A stretch of 64,000 nucleotides of DNA, from positions 372,001 to 436,000 of the forward strand of contig DASQFI010000010.1 of assembly GCA_035633215.1 (NCBI GenBank), written 5' to 3'. Positions 54,125-62,704 of the stretch are shown here, piece after piece. Under the pieces are notes generated by a model, which was not told the DNA's origin, searched no databases, and saw nothing but the letters and a program-made list of their open reading frames with translations. The translations under genes were made by a program, and so were the position numbers. The DNA is from DASQFI01 sp035633215. GTDB lineage: Bacteria > Acidobacteriota > Vicinamibacteria > Vicinamibacterales > SCN-69-37. How positions within the stretch are numbered: the first letter of the stretch is position 1; each line of letters begins with the position of its first letter.

Positions 54125-54147
54125 ATATGACGAAGTTATTCGTCAAA
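54125..54147. promoter_or_regulatory. Putative BlaI operator between the ADOP fragment and the LolA-like gene
   Basis: TGACGAA-GTTA-TTCGTCA is a perfect 7-base dyad (54128-54145). Read on the minus strand it gives TTTGACGAATAACTTCGTCA, nearly the same as the sequence before blaI. It lies 17-34 bases upstream of the ADOP fragment start and 80 bases before the LolA-like gene, so it could control both directions. Confidence 0.7.
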
Positions 54148-54224
54148 GTCACGAAGAAATTAGTTGCGGCTAATATCGATCCTGCCTGCTGTGCTCCGCG
54201 CCTCAGCCGCGGACTGGAGGAGTC

Positions 54225-54941
54225 ATGTTCCGTCGTGCCTTCGTCGTCGTTTCAGCCATCGTGCTGCTCTCCGTCGCCGGGACCGCTGCCGCCCAGACGG
54301 TGGACGAGCTGGTGGCGAAAAACGTCCAGGCCAAGGGCGGGATGGAGAAGCTGCGGGCGGTGCAGACCGTCAAGCAGACGGGACGCCTGAACATGCAAGG
54401 CATCGAGGCGGCGCAAACGATTTACGCCAAACGTCCCAACCTGCTCCGGCAGGAGCTCAACATGAATGGGCAGCTCGTCGTCATGGCCTTCGACGGCCGG
54501 ACGCCCTGGATGATCAATCCGATGCTCGGCGCCGTCGCGCCGATCGCGATGAGCGGGCCGTCCGCCGACATGATCAGGGATCAATCGAGCTTCGACGGGC
54601 CGCTGATCGACTACAAGGACAAAGGCTACCTGGTCGAGGTCGTCGGTCTCGAGACGCTCGGCGCCCGGAAAGTGCACCACCTGAAGCTCACCGACAAGAA
54701 CCGCCAGGTCCAGCACTGCTATCTCGACGCCGAGACCGGCCTCGAAGCCAAGCTCGTGAGCCAGAACGAAATTGGCCAGACGTTCGAGCAGGAGCTCTCG
54801 GACTACCGCGACGTCGAGGGCATCAAGATCCCGTTCTCGATCCGCATGCTGTCGAACGGCGTTCCGCAGGGACAGATCGTCGTCGAGAAGGTCGAGTTCA
54901 ATGTGAAAATCGATGATGTCATCTTTAGAATGCCAAGATAA
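54225..54941 (+). CDS. LolA-like outer-membrane lipoprotein-sorting protein
   Basis: This 238-residue secreted protein has a signal peptide (about 1-23, ending GTAAAQ) and the opening TVDELVAKNVQAKGGMEKLRAVQTVKQTGRL, which is common to LolA-fold sorting proteins in Acidobacteriota. The half-barrel strands continue to the end (VEKVEFNVKIDDVIFRMP). ATG at 54225 has GGAGG five bases upstream. It diverges from the ADOP fragment, with the putative BlaI operator between them. The gene may carry hydrophobic cargo across the periplasm. Confidence 0.85.
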   Translation: MFRRAFVVVSAIVLLSVAGTAAAQTVDELVAKNVQAKGGMEKLRAVQTVKQTGRLNMQGIEAAQTIYAKRPNLLRQELNMNGQLVVMAFDGRTPWMINPMLGAVAPIAMSGPSADMIRDQSSFDGPLIDYKDKGYLVEVVGLETLGARKVHHLKLTDKNRQVQHCYLDAETGLEAKLVSQNEIGQTFEQELSDYRDVEGIKIPFSIRMLSNGVPQGQIVVEKVEFNVKIDDVIFRMPR

Positions 54942-54951
54942 GGTCCATTTA

Positions 54952-55061
54952 GAGATTTCGCGATCGATCTATCGATCTATTGAAAATCGCTTGTCAGCTG
55001 CCAGACAAGTGATGTTTCAAATCGATCGATAGATCGATCGCGCCATCCGTCAATTCTCACA
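54952..55061. repeat. Word-armed inverted repeat, copy C of the GATCGATA family
   Basis: The left arm GCGATCGATC-TATCGATCTATTGAAAA (from 54960) pairs with TTTCAAATCGATCGATAG-type words ending GATCGATCGCGCC. The central spacer has CTTGTC-agctgcca-GACAAG, a small stem. Its right end, CCGTCAATTCTCA, matches copy B exactly and supplies the last codons and stop of the LytTR gene. It fills the gap between two convergent genes. Confidence 0.9.
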
Positions 55062-55829
55062 ACGGCTTTCCAGCCTCTCCTGCAGCTTCTCCCGATAGCC
55101 TCTCGACAGCGTCAACCGCGCGCCGTTGCGCAGGATCACGACGTACTCGCCGTTGAACCACGGCTGCAGTTCCTTGATGCGCTCGATATTGACGATGTGC
55201 GAGCGGTGGATGCGGAAGAAGATCTCCGGATTCAGCCGGGCTTCGATCGAGTTCATCGTCTCGCGGAGGAGGTGCCCCTCGGCGCCGACGTGCAGGCGGA
55301 CGTAGTTGCCGGCGGCCTCGATCCAGTCGATTTCGTCGGCGCGCAGGAAGAACAGCCGGCCGCCCGACTTCACGACGAGCCGGTCGCTCTTCGGCGGGCG
55401 TTCGGACTTCAGGTCACGGACGAGCGCGAGCAGCCGGCGGCCGAGATCGCCCGATTCCTGGCTGTCGATTTGACGCCGCACGCGCTTGAGCGCGCTCTGG
55501 AAGCGATCGGCGTCGAACGGTTTGAGGAGATAGTCGAGCGCCTGCACTTCAAAGGCGCGCAGCGCGTGCTGATCGTACGCGGTGACGAAGACCACCGGCG
55601 GCATGCGGTCGCTGCCCACGGTCTGAATGACTTCGAAGCCATCGAGCTTCGGCATGTGGACGTCGAGAAAGACCAAATCGGGCGACTGCGCCAGGATGGC
55701 CTCGACCGCTTCGATGCCATCCCGAGCTTCGCCGACCACGTCGACGTCCGGCTCGGCGCCGAGCAGCGACCGCATCCGTTCCCGCGCCAGCGGCTCGTCG
55801 TCGACGATCAACGCACGGATCTTCTTCAT
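55050..55829 (-). CDS. LytTR-family response regulator
   Basis: This 259-residue regulator has a receiver domain (about 1-120; IVDDEPLARERMRSLL, Asp in LVFLDVHMP, Lys in LLKPF) and a LytTR DNA-binding domain (about 155-255; FLRADEIDWIEAAGNYVRLHV, FFRIHRSHIVNIERIKEL, RGYREKL). ATG at 55829 is chosen over the GTG at 55835. The kinase gene lies 139 bases upstream on the same strand and is the likely partner. The last residues and stop come from repeat element C. Confidence 0.93.
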   Translation of the reverse strand: MKKIRALIVDDEPLARERMRSLLGAEPDVDVVGEARDGIEAVEAILAQSPDLVFLDVHMPKLDGFEVIQTVGSDRMPPVVFVTAYDQHALRAFEVQALDYLLKPFDADRFQSALKRVRRQIDSQESGDLGRRLLALVRDLKSERPPKSDRLVVKSGGRLFFLRADEIDWIEAAGNYVRLHVGAEGHLLRETMNSIEARLNPEIFFRIHRSHIVNIERIKELQPWFNGEYVVILRNGARLTLSRGYREKLQERLESRCEN

Positions 55830-55859
55830 ACACACCTTTCTCGAGGCCTTCGATCCTGA

Positions 55860-55960
55860 CGGGTCCTCCAGGTCCGCCAGGCCTCCGCGCCTCCTTGTCC
55901 GCCGTAGCTCTAGCGAAGGCGGACACGCCTCTCTTCCTTGGTGGGACCTCCTTGTCGTTT
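55860..55960. repeat. 9-bp word array next to the 28-nt palindrome
   Basis: Words GGTCCTCCA, GGTCCGCCA and GGCCTCCGC (55862-55890) are followed by the 28-nt palindrome at 55897 and by GGTGGGACCTCCTTG (55941-55955), which inverts and repeats parts of the words. It occupies the gap between the LytTR regulator and its kinase. The arms are shorter and less regular than in the other word-armed elements. Confidence 0.55.
55897..55924 (+). repeat. CCGCC-GTA-GC small palindrome, copy 4 (intergenic)
   Basis: Layout: 7-bp stem GTCCGCC with GGCGGAC, GTA/GAA internal loop, GC/GC inner stem, loop TCTA; 28 nt. It is the cleanest copy of the family and the only one outside a gene. Confidence 0.85.
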
Positions 55961-55967
55961 GTCGGCG

Positions 55968-57110
55968 CTACGCCACGCTCGCTTCGGCCGCCTCGCGCCG
56001 GCACGGGAACGCGACGAGCGCGGTGAAGCCGAGGTCGTGCCGCTGGAACTCGAACCGGAACCGCGCGCCGAACTGGTGCGCCAGGCGCGCCCGGGTGTTC
56101 GCGACGCCGATACCGGTCGAGAGCGCGACCATGGCGCGCTCGGACGGTCCCAGGCCGGTGTCGGTCACGGTCATCACGAGCATCTCCGCCTCACGCCGCG
56201 CGATGACCGTCACGCGTCCCTGCCGGCCAAGCGGCGCGACCCCGTGCTTGATCGCATTCTCGACCAGGGGCTGCAGGATGAGCGCCGGCACCAGCGCGTC
56301 GAGCGTATCGGGATCGACATCGAACCTGATCACAAGACGATCCCCGAGACGGAGCTGTTCGATCTGGACGTACTTCTCCAGGAACTCCAGCTCCTCGCCG
56401 AGGTGAATCTCCGGCCGGGTGACCGAATCGAGCGTGATCCGCAGAAGGTCGCTCAGCTGCGCAAGCGTGCGATCGGCGGCGGCGACGTCCCGGTGCAGGA
56501 GCGCCGAGATCGCGTGAAGCGTGTTGAAGAGGAAGTGCGGATGCAGCTGCCGCTGGAGCATCTGGAGCTGCGCTTCGACCAGCCGCGTCTCGAGCTGGGC
56601 TTCACGCAACGCGCGCTGCTGGGTCTCGGTGTAATAGAAGTACGCGTGCGCGAAGCCGATGATCGCCGCGCCGGTGATGATCTCCCAGTCGAAGAGCTGT
56701 GCGAGCTGGAACGGAAAAAACCGGTTCCATGTCGTCGCGAATGACGCCGTCGCGTAGGCCTCCGGCTTCGTCTGCGCCAGAAGCTCCAGCTGAACCAGTG
56801 TCCGCGTCGACGTCTGGAGGCAGATGTGCGTGAACGCGGCCGCGAGGACCGCCACAATGTGGATCGGCACGGCCAGCCGCGGATGGCCGTCGATGCGAAA
56901 TCGCTTGGCCAGGATCGTGAGGGGCAGCGAAAGAATCGCCCATCCGTACCAGAACGAGGCGTTCAGGGCGACCGACGGCCAGATCGCCGGTTGCCGTCCG
57001 CTGGTTTGAGCTGCGAGTTGATCCACCTGATAGCCGAGCGTCGCCGAGAACGCCGCTGCGACCGTGGCCGCCATCAGGACAATCAGGACGATGCGAACCC
57101 GCGCCCGCAT
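55968..57110 (-). CDS. LytS-like membrane histidine kinase
   Basis: This 380-residue kinase has four transmembrane helices (about 5-24, 40-60, 78-98 and 140-165) with no extracellular sensor domain. The His_kinase domain (about 185-265) has LQRQLHPHFLFNTLHAISALL with the phosphoacceptor His. The HATPase domain (about 280-375) has PLVENAIKHGV and VTDTGLGPSERA. This is the standard partner of LytTR regulators, encoded by the next gene on the same strand. ATG at 57110 follows a 199-base divergent gap in which I see no clear promoter. Confidence 0.92.
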   Translation of the reverse strand: MRARVRIVLIVLMAATVAAAFSATLGYQVDQLAAQTSGRQPAIWPSVALNASFWYGWAILSLPLTILAKRFRIDGHPRLAVPIHIVAVLAAAFTHICLQTSTRTLVQLELLAQTKPEAYATASFATTWNRFFPFQLAQLFDWEIITGAAIIGFAHAYFYYTETQQRALREAQLETRLVEAQLQMLQRQLHPHFLFNTLHAISALLHRDVAAADRTLAQLSDLLRITLDSVTRPEIHLGEELEFLEKYVQIEQLRLGDRLVIRFDVDPDTLDALVPALILQPLVENAIKHGVAPLGRQGRVTVIARREAEMLVMTVTDTGLGPSERAMVALSTGIGVANTRARLAHQFGARFRFEFQRHDLGFTALVAFPCRREAAEASVA

Positions 57111-57309
57111 TTGGTCACTATTGGGTCGGGCCCCGTTGGTGTCAATGGAGGTGGGACGAATGCGGTGACGAAGAGAGAGGCGTGTGTCCGCGAAGGGACA
57201 AAACCAGCGCTCGGAACCGGACGCAGAGGAACCGATAGGATTGTTCCGTCCTGTTTTCGAACATGCGTCTCTCTAATCGCGGCGGGCCGTTCCCACTCGT
57301 CCTGGTCTC

Positions 57310-59289
57310 ATGAAATCGCATGATGGCGTCCGCGTCGTGTCCCGCCTGAACGTATTGCGCCGCACACTGCGGCGGCTGTGCCTCCTGGCGGCGATCTGGG
57401 CCGTTGTCGTGGCGGCGACTGGCGGCTTCTACTTTCGGATCGGCCAGGTGCCCGTGTCGTCACGGCGGCCCTGGACCGCGCTCTTGGTCGCGATCGCAGG
57501 TCTCGTCGTCGAGTCGCGCGTGGCACGCCGGCTGGGCGAGCAGAGCCTGCTCGCGGCCGGTTGGCAGCGCGTCCGGTCGTGGTATGAGCAGGTCGAGTTG
57601 CGGTGGCGCGTGTGGGCGCGCCATCAGTACGTCGAGTGGTCGCGGCGTCTGTGGCCCCGCTTTCAGCACGTCGGGTCGCTCGTGATTGGTCTGGCGGCAG
57701 TAGGGCTGAACGTCGCGGTCTGGCTCACCGCGCCGCCGTTCTGGCTCGACGAGGAGACGATCGCGCTGAACGTGCGCGACCGGGGATTCGCCGAGCTCGG
57801 CGGCACGCTCTGGTTCGGCCAGAGTGCTCCGCTCGGGTGGCTGGTGCTCGAGCGCGCCACGCTCCTGGCACTCGGCACGAGTGAGGCCGCGATGCGAGCG
57901 GTGCCTCTGCTCTTCGGGATCGCACTGATCGCGGCAGCGCTGTGGTTCGGCCGTCGTTGGATGGGCTCGCTCGGGACCGCAGCGCTCGTCCTTCTCTGCG
58001 CGTTCGGTCCGTATCTTGTGCACTATCGATTCGAGGTGAAGCACTACACCGCCGATGCATTCTGGGCGTTGCTGCTGCCCGCGTTGGCCGTCTGGGCCAT
58101 CGAAGGCGACTCCCCGCGTCGCCGTTTGCATCGTCTGCTGATCTGGTGGACTGCAGCAGCGGTGGGTCTGTGGCTGGCCAACGGCGCGCTGCTCGTCACG
58201 CCCGGCGTCGCGTTGCTGCTCGTCGTGATCATGTGGCGCCGCCACGGCCGGCGCGCCGCGATGACCACCATCGCCCTTGGAGGCATCTGGCTTGCCTTCT
58301 TCGTCACCCATTACGAATGGTCGATTCGGCCTGCGCTTCAGAGCCAGCACCTTCACAACTTCTGGGCGGAGCAGCTGGCGCCGGCGTCGGACGGCCCCAT
58401 TGCCCTCGCACGCTGGGTGGTTGCGCGGTTCCCGATGGTGGCGATGAATCCGGGAGGCACGGGACTGTGGGTGACTCTCTGGGCGTCAGCAATAACGGGC
58501 TTTGCGTGCAGCCGCCACCCGTTCGTCGGGCTCGTGTACGCGAGCGTACCGATCACGGCCCTCGCCCTCAGCCCGACCGTTCCGATGCATGAGCGCCTTG
58601 CGCTCTGGATCGTTCCAGCGCTCTATGTTGGCGTCGCGCTGCTGGTCGATCGAGCGGCACAGCTCTGTGTCGTTGGCGTTCGGCGGCGACAATGGCTGCT
58701 CGCTGCGACCGCGGCGTCTGTCCTCATCGTCGAATCGTTCCTCCTCGCCGACGTGCTCGGTCACGGCAGGGACGAGCTCGTGGGGGCGCGCTGGTCGGAT
58801 GCCAAGCACAGCCTCAACGATCGGTTGGCCGTTCGGTGGCTGATGCGGCAGCATCGGCCCGGTGACGTCCTGATCAGTACGCGACTCGCCTGGCCCGCCG
58901 TGCGGTGGTACGGCGGTATTCGCGCCCTCGATGCCCCTGACGGCCGAATGAGGGATGGATCGCTCATGTACGAAGCCAGCTATCAGGCCGACCCAGGTTG
59001 TCTCACCGGGCAGCTTCGCGACACGCTGGCGAGCCATCACCGTGTGCTGGTCTACCTCGGATTTCGTGACGTGCCGGACGGTTTCGACGACCTGCTGTTG
59101 GAACGACTCGACGAACTCGGCGCAGTGGTCGATCTCCAGGAATTCGCCGGCCTGAGCCGCGCAGCCGTCCTCGACCTCCACGTGGCAGGCTCGGAGGAGA
59201 TTACGTTTCGGTTGTTGTCCCGACGAAAGATGGAGGAATCGGTCCCCCTTGGCGGCTGCATCACCATCCAGCGGGCGGTCCTTTGGTAG
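57310..59289 (+). CDS. GT-C type membrane glycosyltransferase (PMT/ArnT-like)
   Basis: This 659-residue protein has about twelve transmembrane helices and a large first periplasmic loop with PPFWLDEETIALNVRDRGF, whose acidic pair is the catalytic site of GT-C enzymes using polyprenyl-phosphate sugars. VHYRFEVKHYTADAFWALLLPAL further on is typical of the family. The C-terminal 130 residues form a soluble domain (RPGDVLISTRLAWPAVRWYGG). About 110 N-terminal residues, with two helices and a basic stretch, are an unusual extension. It diverges from the LytS-like kinase gene. Confidence 0.82.
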   Translation: MKSHDGVRVVSRLNVLRRTLRRLCLLAAIWAVVVAATGGFYFRIGQVPVSSRRPWTALLVAIAGLVVESRVARRLGEQSLLAAGWQRVRSWYEQVELRWRVWARHQYVEWSRRLWPRFQHVGSLVIGLAAVGLNVAVWLTAPPFWLDEETIALNVRDRGFAELGGTLWFGQSAPLGWLVLERATLLALGTSEAAMRAVPLLFGIALIAAALWFGRRWMGSLGTAALVLLCAFGPYLVHYRFEVKHYTADAFWALLLPALAVWAIEGDSPRRRLHRLLIWWTAAAVGLWLANGALLVTPGVALLLVVIMWRRHGRRAAMTTIALGGIWLAFFVTHYEWSIRPALQSQHLHNFWAEQLAPASDGPIALARWVVARFPMVAMNPGGTGLWVTLWASAITGFACSRHPFVGLVYASVPITALALSPTVPMHERLALWIVPALYVGVALLVDRAAQLCVVGVRRRQWLLAATAASVLIVESFLLADVLGHGRDELVGARWSDAKHSLNDRLAVRWLMRQHRPGDVLISTRLAWPAVRWYGGIRALDAPDGRMRDGSLMYEASYQADPGCLTGQLRDTLASHHRVLVYLGFRDVPDGFDDLLLERLDELGAVVDLQEFAGLSRAAVLDLHVAGSEEITFRLLSRRKMEESVPLGGCITIQRAVLW

Positions 59290-59320
59290 TCAGCGCCTCG
59301 AGCACGTCAGCGAACTGGAA

Positions 59321-59373
59321 GACCTCGGGAGTCGTTTTTGGTCGTGGCGATGAGAAAAACGATCGCTGGCGTC
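59321..59373. repeat. GACCTCGGG palindrome, copy 2
   Basis: GACCTCGGGAGTCGTTTTT is partly inverted as AAAAACGATCGCTGGCGTC, followed by TTTTTTCTTTT. The stem is less perfect than in copy 1 (37367), but the ends and the T/A tracts align. It follows the GT-C gene by 31 bases, and the T run suggests a working terminator. Confidence 0.65.
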
Positions 59374-59398
59374 TTTTTTCTTTTATGATTTGTGCCGA

Positions 59399-61345
<1,947 letters not shown>

Positions 61346-61486
61346 TCTGAAATCTGGAATCTCGAATCTGCAATCTGGATTGCGCAATCTGGAATCTGGG
61401 AATCTGGAGTCTATCGGGATATCTGGAATCTATCGGGGATCTGCACTCTGCAATCGGCAGTATCTAGAACCTGCTATCGAGTTCCG
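61346..61486. repeat. Tandem 7-bp words (AATCTGG) between speA and the next gene
   Basis: At least eight degenerate AATCTGG-type units run from 61347 to about 61412, followed by GTCTATCGGG and ATCTATCGGGG units and CTGCACTCTGCAATC. Short palindromes such as GATTGCGCAATC occur, but the array is mainly direct, not inverted. It occupies the whole 141-base gap; no gene is present. Confidence 0.8.
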
Positions 61487-62698
61487 ATGATCGGTCGAAT
61501 GCTGCGGGCCCTGAGCCTCATCGCCGCGACGGTGCTGCTCCTGGCCGGCGCCGCCAGGCAGGCCGAGCGGCCGATCCTCATCTTGATTTCGCTCGACGGC
61601 TGGCGGTGGGACTACCTCGACCCCGCGCAGACGCCTCATCTGCACAAGCTGGCGGCCGCCGGAGTGCGCGCTGAAGGACTGATCCCCGCGTTTCCCTCGA
61701 AGACGTTTCCCAACCACTACACGATCGTCACGGGCCTCTCGCCCGAGCACCACGGCATCGTCTCGAACACGATGGTGGACCGGACGATCGGACGTTTCAC
61801 GATGTCCTCGGCAACGGCGAAGGACGCGCGCTGGTGGGGCGGTGAGCCGTTGTGGGTCACCGCGATTCGTCAGGGCCGGCGCGCGTCGGTCTTGTTCTGG
61901 CCCGGGTCGGAAGCGCCGATTGGCGGCGTGCGGCCGAACGACTGGCTCCCGTACAGCGACGCGTTCCCGAACACGGAACGGATCGATCGGATGTTGACGT
62001 GGCTGGCGCGGCCGGAAGGCGAGCGTCCGTCGTTCCTGACGCTCTATTTCAACGATGTGGACTCGGCTGGTCACAGCTTCGGCCCCGACTCGGCGCAGGT
62101 GATGGCCGCCGCCGCCCGGCTCGACGGGCTCATTGGCTCGCTCATCGCGGGGGTCGAGAAGCTTGGCCTCGCAAGCCGCACGCACTACGTCGTCGTGTCG
62201 GACCACGGGATGTCGCAGCTTTCGTCCGACCGGACCATTTTTCTCGACGACTACATCGACCTCTCGACGATCGAGGTCGTCGACTGGTCGCCAGCGCTGC
62301 AGATCCTGCCGCGGTCGGGATCCGTCGAGGACATCTACCGGGCGCTCAAAAGCCGGCACCCGTCACTTGCCGTGTACCGGCGTGAGGAAATGCCCCTGCA
62401 CCTCCGCTATCGGGCGCACCCGCGCATTCCGCCCATCATCGGGCTGGCCGACGATGGCTGGTCCATTACGTCGAGGGCGCGCTCCGGCGGTCAACGCGGC
62501 GGCGACCACGGCTACGATCCGTTCTATCGATCCATGCACGGGCTGTTCGTCGCAAGCGGGCCTGCGTTTCGCCGCGGCGCGATCGTCCCCGCGTTCGAGA
62601 ACATCCACATCTATGATCTGATGTGCCGCGTGCTCGGGCTCACGCCCGCGCGGAACGACGGCGATCCCGCGCTCGCGAGCCGGTTCCTGTCGCGCTGA
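61487..62698 (+). CDS. Secreted NPP-type nucleotide pyrophosphatase/phosphodiesterase
   Basis: This 403-residue alkaline-phosphatase superfamily enzyme has a signal peptide (about 1-22). It has ILISLDGWRWDYLD, the nucleophile Thr in SKTFPNHYTIVTGLSPEHHGIVSN, LYFNDVDSAGHSFGP, VVSDHGMSQL and GDHGYDPFYRSMHGLF. These supply the two zinc sites of ectonucleotide pyrophosphatases, which split phosphodiester or pyrophosphate bonds of nucleotides or lipids outside the cytoplasm. It is probably periplasmic. The gene at 62705 starts 6 bases after the stop. Confidence 0.92.
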   Translation: MIGRMLRALSLIAATVLLLAGAARQAERPILILISLDGWRWDYLDPAQTPHLHKLAAAGVRAEGLIPAFPSKTFPNHYTIVTGLSPEHHGIVSNTMVDRTIGRFTMSSATAKDARWWGGEPLWVTAIRQGRRASVLFWPGSEAPIGGVRPNDWLPYSDAFPNTERIDRMLTWLARPEGERPSFLTLYFNDVDSAGHSFGPDSAQVMAAAARLDGLIGSLIAGVEKLGLASRTHYVVVSDHGMSQLSSDRTIFLDDYIDLSTIEVVDWSPALQILPRSGSVEDIYRALKSRHPSLAVYRREEMPLHLRYRAHPRIPPIIGLADDGWSITSRARSGGQRGGDHGYDPFYRSMHGLFVASGPAFRRGAIVPAFENIHIYDLMCRVLGLTPARNDGDPALASRFLSR

Positions 62699-62704
62699 CG
62701 CACC

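Noticed and set aside
61346..61486. CRISPR array or phase-variable promoter at the AATCTGG units
   Set aside because: The repeats are 7 bp and degenerate with no spacers, and no promoter elements were seen around them.
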